From: Segatella cerevisiae
GTDB lineage: Bacteria > Bacteroidota > Bacteroidia > Bacteroidales > Bacteroidaceae
DNA length: 64,000 nt
Assembly (NCBI RefSeq): GCF_024054555.1
Contig: NZ_JAMXLY010000007.1
Span: 1-64,000 of the forward strand
Direction of reading: 5' to 3'
Under the pieces are notes generated by a model. That model searched no databases, was not told the origin of the DNA, and worked only from the letters and a program-made list of their open reading frames with translations. The position numbers were made by a program, and so were the translations under genes. Below are positions 45,146 through 54,107 of this stretch, in pieces. The first letter of the stretch is position 1. Every line of letters starts with the position of its first letter.

Positions 45146-45415
45146 TTATTTACGAAGACCAAGAACCTTGATGATAGAACGGTAACGCTCGATGTCATTC
45201 TTGTGCAAGTACTTGAGCAAAGCCCGACGCTTGCCTACCAATTGGGTCAGAGAACGGGTTGTCACAAAATCCTTGTGATTTTTCTTGATGTGCTCTGTCA
45301 AATGGTTGATTCGATAAGTGAACAATGCAATCTGAGCTTCTGAAGAACCGGTGTCGTTCTCACTTTTGCCGTACTTCTTGAAAATCTCCTGCTTCTTTTC
45401 TTTTTGTAAATACAT
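45146..45415 (-). CDS. rpsO: 30S ribosomal protein S15
   Basis: Small-subunit primary binding protein of 89 residues. All S15 marks are present: KYGKSENDTGSSEAQIALFT, RINHLTEHIKKNHKDF, the TRSLTQLVGKRRALLKYL helix and IERYRSIIKVLGLRK. Own -7 box at 45518-45525; the 100-base leader could host the autoregulatory S15 site known in other phyla, but no specific structure was recognised. Confidence 0.97.
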   Translation of the reverse strand: MYLQKEKKQEIFKKYGKSENDTGSSEAQIALFTYRINHLTEHIKKNHKDFVTTRSLTQLVGKRRALLKYLHKNDIERYRSIIKVLGLRK

Positions 45416-45517
45416 GTCAAATGGATTAATGATTAAAATTTATTACATCCTTCGAGCGCTCTCTGCCTTAATCCGAACAGTACGCTGTCAAATGCATCGG
45501 TAATTCCGAATTGGGTG

Positions 45518-45525
45518 CAAAGTTA
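45518..45525 (-). promoter_or_regulatory. -7 box of rpsO
   Basis: Minus-strand TAACTTTG, about 103 bases upstream of the S15 start. -33 element weak. Confidence 0.55.
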
Positions 45526-45643
45526 CAAATTATTTTTGAATTGGGGCGTTCTTCAATCAGGAATTTAAGGATAAATGGTGTTTTTAACATTGTATTTATT
45601 GATATTATTATACACTAATGACTTTAGTGTCAATCTTTTTTTG

Positions 45644-45651
45644 TATTTTTG
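45644..45651 (+). promoter_or_regulatory. -7 box of typA
   Basis: TATTTTTG, 29 bases before the typA ATG; TTTA 17 bases upstream is a poor -33. Confidence 0.55.
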
Positions 45652-45680
45652 CATTCGAAATTTTAAGGTATAGTAAAGAA

Positions 45681-47492
45681 ATGCAAGACATTAGAAATGT
45701 TGCTGTTATTGCACATGTCGATCATGGAAAGACAACTTTGGTTGACAAGATGTTGCTCGCTGGTAAACTGTTCCGTGACGGCCAGGATGAAAGCGGTGAA
45801 GTGTTGGACTCCAATGATCTGGAGCGCGAACGAGGGATAACGATTCTCTCCAAGAACGTCTCAATGAAATGGAAAGGTGTAAAAATCAACATACTAGATA
45901 CACCGGGTCACTCTGATTTCGGTGGTGAGGTAGAGCGTGTGCTCAATATGGCTGATGGCTGTCTTCTTCTGGTAGATGCTTTTGAAGGCCCTATGCCGCA
46001 GACGCGCTTCGTCCTTCAGAAGGCCCTCAAACTTGGATTGAAACCGATAGTCGTCGTGAATAAAGTTGATAAACCTAATTGCCGCCCTGAAAAAGTGGCA
46101 GAGATGGTCTTTGACTTGATGTGCGACCTGAACGCAACGGAAGACCAATTGGAATTCCCTGTTGTTTATGGTTCTGCCAAACAAGGATGGATGGGACAGG
46201 ACTGGAAGAAGCCTACTGGGAACATCGATTATCTTTTGGATGAAATCGTCAAGGTTATCCCGGCTCCAAAGCGCCTGGAAGGTACACCTCAACTGTTGAT
46301 TACTTCTCTTGATTACAGTACTTATACTGGCCGTATCGCTGTAGGCCGCGTTCGTCGTGGCGTCTTGAAAGACGGTATGAATGTAACCGTCTGCCATAGA
46401 GACGGTACTCAGGAGAAATGCAAGATCGGAGAGCTTCATACTTTTGAAGGAATTTCCCACAAACGTACGGACGAAGTCCATAGTGGCGATATCTGTGCCG
46501 TGATCGGTATCCCTCATTTTGAGATTGGCGATACGATTGCCGATTATGAAAATCCTGAACCCCTTCCTCCTATTGCTATTGATGAGCCTACGATGAGTAT
46601 GCTTTTCACCATCAATGATTCTCCATTCTTCGGTAGAGAGGGTAAGTTCTGTACTTCCCGTCAGATCGGAGATCGTCTGCATCACGAACTGGAAAGGAAT
46701 CTTGCCTTGCGTGTACATGATGTGGAAGGCTCTCGGGATAAATGGATCGTCAGTGGCCGTGGTGTGCTGCACTTGTCTGTCCTGATAGAGACCATGCGTC
46801 GTGAAGGCTATGAACTGCAGGTCGGCCAGCCTCAGGTTATCTTCAAGACCATTAACGGTAAGAAGTGTGAACCTATTGAGGAATTGACCATTAACGTTCC
46901 TCAGGAGTATTCTTCTAAGATGGTCGATATGGTCACTCGCCGGAAAGGTGAACTGACAAGTATGGACACAGAAGGGAATCGTGTCAATATCACTTTTAAT
47001 ATTCCGTCACGTGGTATCATCGGTCTTCGTACGAATGTGCTGACTGCTTCTCAAGGTGAAGCGATCATGGCTCACCGGTATAAGGAATATCAACCTTATA
47101 AGGGCGAGATCGTCCGCCGTACGAATGGCTCTATGATCGCTATGGAGACAGGTACTGCCTATGCTTATGCACTGGATAAACTCCGTGACCGCGGTAAATT
47201 CTTTATCGATCCGGGCGAAGAGGTCTATGCTGGTCAGGTCGTTGGAGAGCATGTTCATGAAAAGGACCTCGTCATCAATGTGACCAAGGCAAAACAGTTG
47301 ACTAACGTACGTGCCAGCGGTTCTGATGAGAAAGCCCGTGTCATCCCGAAGACGGTCATGAGTCTGGAGGAAAGCCTTGAGTATATCAAGGGGGATGAAT
47401 ATGTGGAGGTTACTCCGAAGAACATGCGTATGCGCAAGATTCTCTTGAATCAACTGGATCGTAAGCGGGCAGGCAAGAGTTCTGAAGAATAA
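45681..47492 (+). CDS. typA: Translational GTPase TypA/BipA
   Basis: Ribosome-associated GTPase that aids large-subunit assembly and stress or cold adaptation. The 603-residue protein has the G motifs AHVDHGKTT (11-19), [24 protein letters not shown] and [10 protein letters not shown]. They are followed by a beta-barrel, two EF-G-like domains ([35 protein letters not shown]) and the BipA-specific C-terminal region ([10 protein letters not shown]). The start at 45681 ([11 protein letters not shown]) is chosen over an upstream in-frame ATG at 45618 that lies upstream of the -7 box. Confidence 0.97.
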   Translation: MQDIRNVAVIAHVDHGKTTLVDKMLLAGKLFRDGQDESGEVLDSNDLERERGITILSKNVSMKWKGVKINILDTPGHSDFGGEVERVLNMADGCLLLVDAFEGPMPQTRFVLQKALKLGLKPIVVVNKVDKPNCRPEKVAEMVFDLMCDLNATEDQLEFPVVYGSAKQGWMGQDWKKPTGNIDYLLDEIVKVIPAPKRLEGTPQLLITSLDYSTYTGRIAVGRVRRGVLKDGMNVTVCHRDGTQEKCKIGELHTFEGISHKRTDEVHSGDICAVIGIPHFEIGDTIADYENPEPLPPIAIDEPTMSMLFTINDSPFFGREGKFCTSRQIGDRLHHELERNLALRVHDVEGSRDKWIVSGRGVLHLSVLIETMRREGYELQVGQPQVIFKTINGKKCEPIEELTINVPQEYSSKMVDMVTRRKGELTSMDTEGNRVNITFNIPSRGIIGLRTNVLTASQGEAIMAHRYKEYQPYKGEIVRRTNGSMIAMETGTAYAYALDKLRDRGKFFIDPGEEVYAGQVVGEHVHEKDLVINVTKAKQLTNVRASGSDEKARVIPKTVMSLEESLEYIKGDEYVEVTPKNMRMRKILLNQLDRKRAGKSSEE

Positions 47493-47526
47493 TAGAATAG
47501 GATGCTTTGAAAGAAGCTTCGATAAC

Positions 47527-47589
47527 GGGAGAATTTAAATCATCTTTATGTCGTGAGTGTAGATGTGGGTTTAAATTCTCCCTTTTTTT
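47527..47589 (+). terminator. typA terminator
   Basis: Perfect 13-base arms GGGAGAATTTAAA (47527-47539) and TTTAAATTCTCCC (47570-47582), then a run of seven T. A short direct repeat, TTTTTTATAACAG twice, follows. Confidence 0.88.
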
Positions 47590-47701
47590 ATAACAGATTT
47601 TTTATAACAGGCAGACCGGACAGTCTGGTTCATCATTCGATGAATTCATGTTTTTATCGTCACGTTTTGTGGAGGTAGGTAGCATTTAATCACAATTACT
47701 T

Positions 47702-48439
47702 ATGAAACGACTTTTATTTATGTTGGCATTTATTGCCATGACAGGTTTGATGAAAGCTCAACCGGATGCGGGAACTTTCTCCATTATTCCCCGTGTAGGT
47801 GTAAGCGTTACGAGTTTGAGCGGTTACACGATGAAATTTGATTTTTCAAATGATACCCGGAAGGCACAGTTTAACCCTGGTTATATGGCAGGCCTTGATT
47901 TCCAGTATCAGTTCACCAAAGACTTGGCTACTTCAGCCGGTGCCTTTTATGCGCTTCAGGGTACTAAGTTCAAGGATATAGAAAGTCTGAAAACGGATCA
48001 GGGTACAACTTATTTCAGTGGCGCCCATGATAACCATATCAACTTGGGTTATGTGAATGTCCCTTTGCTGATTCATTGGTATGTCTACCAAGGTTTGTCT
48101 CTTGAAAGTGGAGTTCAGGTTGGGTTCCGCGTGAATGCCAAGTCACATTATACCTACACGGAATATACTGAGAAGAAAGATGACCAAACGGGTAAAATCG
48201 AGCGTTCATATGCGAAAGATGCAGACGGTAATCTCCTGAAGGATCATAAATATACGACAGACGTGAAGAATCAGTTTAAGTCTACAGATTTTTCCATCCC
48301 TATAGGTATATCTTACGAGTCTATGAATGTCGTTTTGGATGCCAGGTATAATGTAGGTCTGCTCAATGTCTTCAAATCTGACGGGCATCGCCGTAATGAG
48401 GTCTTCCTTTTCTCAGCCGGCTATAAGTTTAATCTTTAA
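47702..48439 (+). CDS. Outer-membrane beta-barrel protein (PorT-like)
   Basis: 245-residue exported protein: signal peptide MKRLLFMLAFIAMTGLMKAQ, then alternating amphipathic strands and ending in SAGYKFNL with a C-terminal hydrophobic residue, the pattern of outer-membrane barrels. Segments such as GYMAGLDFQYQF, LGYVNVPLLIHWYV and LESGVQVGFRVNAK are typical of the Bacteroidetes outer-membrane beta-barrel domain families (PorT/OmpW-like). Ligand and function unknown. Stands alone between the typA and luxS terminators. Confidence 0.82.
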   Translation: MKRLLFMLAFIAMTGLMKAQPDAGTFSIIPRVGVSVTSLSGYTMKFDFSNDTRKAQFNPGYMAGLDFQYQFTKDLATSAGAFYALQGTKFKDIESLKTDQGTTYFSGAHDNHINLGYVNVPLLIHWYVYQGLSLESGVQVGFRVNAKSHYTYTEYTEKKDDQTGKIERSYAKDADGNLLKDHKYTTDVKNQFKSTDFSIPIGISYESMNVVLDARYNVGLLNVFKSDGHRRNEVFLFSAGYKFNL

Positions 48440-48495
48440 TGCAAAATCCGTCAGGTCCTTCTCTAAATCCGTCAGTTGAAGGATAGTCGGATTCG

Positions 48496-48568
48496 AAAAA
48501 ACAGTTTTTCAGGAAGTCAATAGAGGTGTTCCGAGACGGTCACCCATACTCCTGAAAAACTGTTTTTT
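48496..48568. terminator. Bidirectional terminator, 19-base arms
   Basis: Perfect 19-base arms at 48496-48514 and 48550-48568 (A6 CAG T5 CAGGA and its complement), with A and T runs at the two ends. It separates the convergent beta-barrel gene and luxS. Confidence 0.9.
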
Positions 48569-48618
48569 ATTTTGTATGATAAGGTAGAATATTTACCGAA
48601 TTCAGGCCAAGTTATACC

Positions 48619-49107
48619 TTATTTATCTTTACTCGGATAATTCATGTTTTCAGGTTTGATGTTTTCAAGGACTTCCTTCAGAAATTTCCGTGATTCCCAT
48701 TTTGCCATAGGTAAGTCATGGAGCAGGTAGTTGCCGCAGTCTTCCGGCCGTGCTCCGGGAATTTCGCCTTCAAAGTCAGCGATGAACCTGAATGTCCTTC
48801 TCATCAAATCCACAATATCCTTGCTTTCCAAATCACCTTTCAACAGGCAATAGAAGCCGGTGAGACAGCCCATCGGTCCCCAGTAGAGTACCCTGTCTTT
48901 CCATTCCGCATCATTGCGGAGGAAGGTGGCGCCAAGATGCTCTATCGTGTGACTGGCACCTGCATGGAGCACAGGCTCACGGTTGGGCTCTTTCATCCGG
49001 ATATCGAAGGTTGTTATCGTATTGTCTCCTATCTCATCTTTCCTGCTGATATAAATACCTCTGAGGAGTTTGATGTGATTAACTGTAAAACTTGGGATCT
49101 TTTTCAT
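48619..49107 (-). CDS. luxS: S-ribosylhomocysteine lyase
   Basis: Cleaves S-ribosylhomocysteine to homocysteine and the AI-2 precursor DPD. The 162-residue protein has the metal site HTIEH (53-57, zinc histidines) with the later Cys in DCGNYLLH, the catalytic Cys81 in GPMGCLTGFY, and the N-terminal HIKLLRGIYIS. mtnN, the preceding enzyme of the pathway, is 73 bases upstream on the same strand, so the two probably form an operon. Confidence 0.96.
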   Translation of the reverse strand: MKKIPSFTVNHIKLLRGIYISRKDEIGDNTITTFDIRMKEPNREPVLHAGASHTIEHLGATFLRNDAEWKDRVLYWGPMGCLTGFYCLLKGDLESKDIVDLMRRTFRFIADFEGEIPGARPEDCGNYLLHDLPMAKWESRKFLKEVLENIKPENMNYPSKDK

Positions 49108-49180
49108 ATTTATTGCTTTTATCTTGAATCAATCTTTTTTGGAATACCTCAACGTGCAGACCGTTGTATCGGTTGAATGG

Positions 49181-49885
49181 TCAGAGTAAACTCAGGAAGG
49201 CTTTTGTCGCTTGGAAACTTCCGTTTGCCATCTGGTTCCAGAAATCATAGTACTGTGCAGCCTTTTCATCTTTCAGTGGGACATCACTGATGATCCTGAA
49301 TGACAGGAAGGGGACCTGATAGATATGGCAGGTCTGCGCGATGCTGCAACTCTCCATGTCTACGGCGAGAGCTTCAGGAAATTTTCTGAGGATGGACCTC
49401 ATCTTCTCTTTCGTATCCACAAACCATTCCCCGCTTACCGTCAGTCCTGCTCGGACATGGAATTTCTTTCCTTCATCGCTGGAGCAGTTGTTCAGGCTTA
49501 GTGCTTTCTCTACGAGACTGCCGGGAGCCTTATATTTGGCAGGCATCCCGAGAATCTGACCGTATTCCACTTCCTTGCCACAATAGGCATCATGATAAGT
49601 ACATTCTGAGGCTACGACAATGTCTAGGGGGGACAGACGGATGTCGGCCCCTCCTGCGCATCCTGTAGAAAGAATCAAGTCCGGGTGGTAATGCCCGATC
49701 ATCTCTACAGTCCCTATGGCGGAATTGACTTTACCTATGCCGCATTGCTGGAGAATGACATCCTGGTTGCCGAGTGTTCCCGTAACAAAATCTTTATGGT
49801 TGTATTGCTTGACTTCTTTGTTTTCCAAAAGAGCCTCTAACTGGGTAAACTCCTTATCCATCGCGACGATAATGCCTATTTTCAT
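49181..49885 (-). CDS. mtnN: 5'-methylthioadenosine/S-adenosylhomocysteine nucleosidase
   Basis: Hydrolyses SAH and MTA to adenine plus S-ribosylhomocysteine or methylthioribose. The 234-residue protein begins MKIGIIVAMDKEF, and has STGCAGGAD, VASECTYHDAYCGKEVEYG, and the substrate-binding VDMESCSIAQTCHI followed by FRIISDVP with the catalytic Asp. It is immediately upstream of luxS, so both SAH-recycling enzymes are produced together. Divergent from the YfhO gene. Confidence 0.94.
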   Translation of the reverse strand: MKIGIIVAMDKEFTQLEALLENKEVKQYNHKDFVTGTLGNQDVILQQCGIGKVNSAIGTVEMIGHYHPDLILSTGCAGGADIRLSPLDIVVASECTYHDAYCGKEVEYGQILGMPAKYKAPGSLVEKALSLNNCSSDEGKKFHVRAGLTVSGEWFVDTKEKMRSILRKFPEALAVDMESCSIAQTCHIYQVPFLSFRIISDVPLKDEKAAQYYDFWNQMANGSFQATKAFLSLL

Positions 49886-49973
49886 TTTCTGAGGATGATC
49901 CGAATTTAGAAGTGCAAAGCAAGGCCGTTCTTCCTTGATTGCGCTTTGATTCTATATTTATGTAAATTTGAAG

Positions 49974-49981
49974 CAAAGTTA
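49974..49981 (-). promoter_or_regulatory. -7 box of mtnN-luxS
   Basis: Minus-strand TAACTTTG, 88 bases upstream of the mtnN start; -33 not convincing. Confidence 0.55.
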
Positions 49982-50025
49982 CGAAAAAATCACTAATCCT
50001 TAAACATTAAACGATAAACTTTTAT

Positions 50026-50033
50026 TAACTTTG
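50026..50033 (+). promoter_or_regulatory. -7 box of the YfhO gene
   Basis: TAACTTTG, 65 bases before the ATG at 50099; -33 not convincing. It faces away from the mtnN promoter, 44 bases apart. Confidence 0.55.
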
Positions 50034-50098
50034 CACAATGGGACTGACGTCCGTGAAGGGCTTGTCCTCCTTAAATTAGAACGTAAACCTGTTTGTAA

Positions 50099-52624
50099 AT
50101 GAATGCTTATTTGAAGAGATGCCTACCTGATATTCTGGTAGTTGTCGTTTTTGCCCTCATCTCCTTTGTTTATTTTATGCCTGCAGACCTTGACGGCCGT
50201 ATCCTTTATCGAGAGGATTCGCAGGCAGGACGGGGAGCAGGCATGGAGATTAATCATTATAGGAATAAAACGGGGGAGACGACCCGCTGGACCAACTCGA
50301 TTTTCAGCGGAATGCCGACTTATCAGATGGCCCCATCCTATAAATCGGACAACGTGCTGGATCAGACCATGCGCCTGTATCATTTGTGGCTTCCGGACAA
50401 TGTCTGGTATGTTTTCGCCTATCTTGTGGGCTTCTATATCTTACTGAGGGCTTTTGATTTCCGAAGGTCTCTGTCCGTCTTAGGCTCAGTCGTCTGGGCA
50501 TTCTCCAGTTATTTCTTCATTATCATCGCGGCGGGACATCTGTGGAAGGTCATGGCTTTGGCTTATCTCCCTCCGATGATTGCCGGCATCGTACTTTCTT
50601 ACAGGGGAAAATATTTGTGGGGTCTGATACTGACCGCGATCTTCGCGGCGTTTGAAATCAAGGCGAACCACGTGCAGATGACGTATTACTACCTTTTTGT
50701 CATCTTCTTCATGATCGTTGCTTTCTTGGCCAAAGCCATCAAGGAGAAGAAGTTGAAGCAATTCTGGAAAGCGACGGGAGTCTGCGTGATTGGGGCTCTG
50801 ATAGCCGTTTGTCTTAATCTCCCTAATCTCTATCACACTTATCAGTATGGGCAGTTGAGTATGAGGGGGAAGAGCGAACTGGTGAAAAAGAACACTGCCA
50901 ACCAAACCAAGAGCGGTCTGGATCGTGATTATATCACGCAGTGGAGTTATGGTGTCGGGGAAACCTGGACCCTCTTGATTCCGAATGCTAAGGGCGGGGC
51001 TTCTGTACCATTGGCTCAGAATAAGAAAGCAATGGAGAAGGCTGATCCTCAGTTTATGCAGATATACCAGCAGATGGGGCAGTATTGGGGAGACCAGCCG
51101 GGGACATCAGGGCCGGTATACGTAGGTGCCTTTGTCCTGATGTTGTTCATTCTGGGTCTGTTTATTGTCAAGGGACCTATGAAATGGGCATTGTTCGCGG
51201 CGACAGTCCTGTCTGTCCTGTTGGCATGGGGGCACAATCTGATGCCGTTTACCAATTTCTTCCTCGATTACGTGCCGATGTATTCGAAGTTCAGGACGGT
51301 GGCGTCTATTCTGGTGATTGCAGAATTTACGATCCCACTACTGGCAATGATGGCTTTGAAGGAGATTGTAGATCATCCTGAAATACTCAAGACAAAAGTT
51401 AAATTCGTATATACCAGTTTTGGACTGACGGCAGGCTTCTGTCTGTTGTTCGCCTTGTTGCCGGGGACCTTCTTCAATTTCGTCTCTGGCCAAGAGATGC
51501 AGTCCTTGCAGCAGATTCCCCAACAGTACCTCGGACCATTGCTGAGCAACCTGACAGACATCCGTAAATCGATCTTTACTTCAGATTGCTGGCGCTCTTT
51601 CTGGATCATTGTGATCGGTACGGTCATCTTGTTCCTGTTCAGAGCCAAGAAGATCAAACCCGCTTACATGATCGGTACCATCGCCGTGTTGTGTCTGGGA
51701 GAGATGTGGCTGGTCAATAAGCGTTATCTCAACGATAATATGTTCGTGGAGAAAACTCAGCGTGACATGCCTCAACCGATGACAACCACAGATAAACAGA
51801 TCCTGCAGGATAAAAGTCTTGACTACAGAGTCCTGAATTTCGCTTCCAACACGTTCAACGAGAACGAGACCTCTTATTACCATATGAGCATTGGCGGTTA
51901 TCATGCTGCTAAACTCCGGCGTTATCAGGATCTGATAGATGCTTATATCGGTCCGGAAATGCAGAAGAGCATGAAGGCGATTGCGGCAGCTAACGGAGAT
52001 ATGACTAAGGTCTCGGGAGATTCTGTCTTCCCTATTCTCAATATGCTGAATGCCAAATATTTCATCCTTCCGTTGCAGAACAATCAGACTGTTCCAGTCC
52101 AGAACCCTTATGCTTATGGAAATGCATGGTTTGTAGATCACATAGGCTATGTGGATAATGCCAATCAGGAGATCAGTCAGTTGGGTCAGATCAATCTTCG
52201 TCATCAGGCTGTAGCAGACAGTCAGTTCAAGTTACAACTCAAGGATAGTAAGGCGCAAGATACGCTTTCCATTGCCAAACTGGCTTCTTATGAGCCGAAT
52301 CACTTGATGTATGATGTCAAGTCGGACAAGGGTGGTGTCTTGGTCTTCTCTGAAATATATTATCCGGGTTGGACGGCTACCATAGATGGTAAAACGGCTG
52401 ACCTGGGGCGTGTAGACTATGTCCTCAGGGCACTGAATGTACCTGCAGGACATCATCAGATCGTATTGGATTTCCATCCTGCTTCTGTTCCTAAGACAGA
52501 GTCGGTCGCATATGCCGGATATGTCCTTTTGATTCTTTTCATAGCCTTGGGAGGTTTCTTGGAATACCGGAAGAGAAAGGACAGTGATACAGATGCTGTT
52601 CAGTCACAAGAAAATTTGAAATAA
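50099..52624 (+). CDS. YfhO family membrane protein
   Basis: 841-residue integral membrane protein with about 13 membrane segments. The first loop holds YREDSQAGRG and TGETTRWTNSIFSGMPTYQ, the YfhO signature, and the long C-terminal part after about residue 580 is a soluble periplasmic domain (YRVLNFASNTFNENETSYYH ... FSEIYYPGWTATIDG) before a last segment. YfhO proteins are GT-C-like and have been linked to glycosylation of lipoteichoic acid in Firmicutes; the role in Bacteroidetes is not known. It overlaps the next start by one base (TAATG). Confidence 0.87.
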   Translation: MNAYLKRCLPDILVVVVFALISFVYFMPADLDGRILYREDSQAGRGAGMEINHYRNKTGETTRWTNSIFSGMPTYQMAPSYKSDNVLDQTMRLYHLWLPDNVWYVFAYLVGFYILLRAFDFRRSLSVLGSVVWAFSSYFFIIIAAGHLWKVMALAYLPPMIAGIVLSYRGKYLWGLILTAIFAAFEIKANHVQMTYYYLFVIFFMIVAFLAKAIKEKKLKQFWKATGVCVIGALIAVCLNLPNLYHTYQYGQLSMRGKSELVKKNTANQTKSGLDRDYITQWSYGVGETWTLLIPNAKGGASVPLAQNKKAMEKADPQFMQIYQQMGQYWGDQPGTSGPVYVGAFVLMLFILGLFIVKGPMKWALFAATVLSVLLAWGHNLMPFTNFFLDYVPMYSKFRTVASILVIAEFTIPLLAMMALKEIVDHPEILKTKVKFVYTSFGLTAGFCLLFALLPGTFFNFVSGQEMQSLQQIPQQYLGPLLSNLTDIRKSIFTSDCWRSFWIIVIGTVILFLFRAKKIKPAYMIGTIAVLCLGEMWLVNKRYLNDNMFVEKTQRDMPQPMTTTDKQILQDKSLDYRVLNFASNTFNENETSYYHMSIGGYHAAKLRRYQDLIDAYIGPEMQKSMKAIAAANGDMTKVSGDSVFPILNMLNAKYFILPLQNNQTVPVQNPYAYGNAWFVDHIGYVDNANQEISQLGQINLRHQAVADSQFKLQLKDSKAQDTLSIAKLASYEPNHLMYDVKSDKGGVLVFSEIYYPGWTATIDGKTADLGRVDYVLRALNVPAGHHQIVLDFHPASVPKTESVAYAGYVLLILFIALGGFLEYRKRKDSDTDAVQSQENLK

Positions 52625-53073
52625 TGTATACGTATCGTTATCCTCACCCTTCCGTCACAGCTGATTGTCTGATATTTGCTGAAGACGGAGGTGATGAGAA
52701 AATCCTCCTCGTAGAAAGGAAGAATCCGCCTTATAAAGGATGCTGGGCGTTCCCTGGGGGATTTATGGAAATCAACGAGACGGCAGAGACCGCTGCATCT
52801 CGCGAATTACAGGAAGAGACAGGGCTGCAGATCCGGGAAAGCGATCTGCATCAGGTAGGAGCTTTCAGTCAGGTCGACCGCGATCCGCGGGAACGCGTCA
52901 TTACGATTGCTTATTATACAGTCCTCAATGTTTCAGGAAAAGTCAGAGGAGGGGATGATGCCGGAAAAGCAGCATGGTTCAGTTTGAAAAAACTGCCGGA
53001 TTTGGCTTTTGACCATGCTGCCATCCTGAAAGTTGCCCTTCAGCGCAGAAAAGAGGACCATTCCGGTATCTGA
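52624..53073 (+). CDS. Nudix hydrolase
   Basis: 149-residue hydrolase of nucleoside-diphosphate-linked compounds. The Nudix box is complete at about residues 44-66: GGF...E...RELQEETGL, i.e. Gx5Ex7REUxEExGU. Before it is LLVERKNPPYKGCWAFPGG, a layout often found in ADP-ribose or mutagenic-nucleotide Nudix enzymes; the substrate is not determinable. ATG overlaps the YfhO stop by one base, so it is translationally coupled to it. Confidence 0.92.
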   Translation: MYTYRYPHPSVTADCLIFAEDGGDEKILLVERKNPPYKGCWAFPGGFMEINETAETAASRELQEETGLQIRESDLHQVGAFSQVDRDPRERVITIAYYTVLNVSGKVRGGDDAGKAAWFSLKKLPDLAFDHAAILKVALQRRKEDHSGI

Positions 53074-53186
53074 GTTTAAAACTCAGGAAGGGACTCTTGA
53101 CCGTTCGGGAGTCGGATTTACCGAAGATATTCTTCTTCCGCTCTGCGACTATTGTAGATAAGAGGTCTTATCAAACATGATGGATA

Positions 53187-54092
53187 ATGGATTTTAGAAC
53201 GATTGTAGAAATCGGGAAGGCAGATTTTGAGATACCGCCGTGTGAAGCAATGCTGTTTGTCGGTTCTTGTTTCGCTGATCGTCTTGGCAAGCGTTTTCAG
53301 GAGGAAAAGTTCCGTGCCGTCGTCAACCCCTTTGGAGTGATGTATAATCCTGCAAGTATCCTGCATACAGTCGAGCGCTGGTCTGCCCATATACGTTGTA
53401 GCCATGAAGGTCAGCCGGATGAGGTTGGCCTGGAGGAAGAGAATGAGAAAACCTCCCAAACTGTTACAGGCGTCCCTCATGTGGCTGTGTTTACACTCGG
53501 CACGAATCATGTCTATATCTTAAAGGAGACTGGAGAAATCGTTGATAATTGCCGGAAGCGCCCCCAGAACTGGTTTGAAGAGAAAGCCTTGACCATTGAA
53601 CAGTGTGAAGAATATTTGAACAAGGCCGTTGGGCGCTTGAAAGAGGACTATGCCGGCATCAAAGTGATCGTGACGGTGAGTCCGATCAGGTATGCCAAAT
53701 ATGGCTATCATAAAAGTTCACTGTCTAAAGCCGTCCTGCTATTGGCAGCTGAAAAACTCCAACAGTCCTATCCTGATACCGTCAGTTATTTCCCCGCTTA
53801 TGAAATCCTCAATGATGAACTGCGGGATTACCGTTTCTATGACAGTGACATGCTACATCCCTCAGACCAGACTGTCGACTATATGTGGGAGAGATTCAGT
53901 GACTGCTATTTCGGAAAGAAGACACTCGAGTTCTTAGCAGACTGGAAACCTGTCAAATTGGCGTTGAATCACCGTCCTTTTCATCCCGAATCGAAAGCTT
54001 ATCAGGATTTCTTACACAAAACAAGGTTAAAAGTAAACGCACTTTCAAAAAAATATCCTAACTTTGCGCTCGATTGTAAAACCTTTGAATAA
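53187..54092 (+). CDS. GSCFA domain protein
   Basis: 301-residue protein of the GSCFA family. The namesake GSCFADRLGKRF motif is near residue 27, followed by NPFGVMYNPASI, HVYILKETGEIVDNCRKRPQ, IVTVSPIRYAKYG and MLHPSDQTVDYMWERF. The family is a distant SGNH/GDSL-like hydrolase set (Ser in GSCF, Asp-x-x-His in SDMLHPSD). Enzymatic substrate unknown. Its last codons contain the -7 box for murF-alr. Confidence 0.85.
   Translation: MDFRTIVEIGKADFEIPPCEAMLFVGSCFADRLGKRFQEEKFRAVVNPFGVMYNPASILHTVERWSAHIRCSHEGQPDEVGLEEENEKTSQTVTGVPHVAVFTLGTNHVYILKETGEIVDNCRKRPQNWFEEKALTIEQCEEYLNKAVGRLKEDYAGIKVIVTVSPIRYAKYGYHKSSLSKAVLLLAAEKLQQSYPDTVSYFPAYEILNDELRDYRFYDSDMLHPSDQTVDYMWERFSDCYFGKKTLEFLADWKPVKLALNHRPFHPESKAYQDFLHKTRLKVNALSKKYPNFALDCKTFE
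54059..54066 (+). promoter_or_regulatory. -7 box of murF-alr inside the GSCFA gene
   Basis: TAACTTTG within the last 12 codons of the GSCFA gene (encoding part of YPNFALD), 41 bases before the murF-alr ATG. -33 element weak. Confidence 0.5.
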
Positions 54093-54107
54093 TAATTGAT
54101 TGTTACA

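Noticed and set aside
47583-47615. Direct repeat TTTTTTATAACAG twice after typA
   Set aside because: Short and AT-rich, next to a terminator; most likely a local duplication without function.
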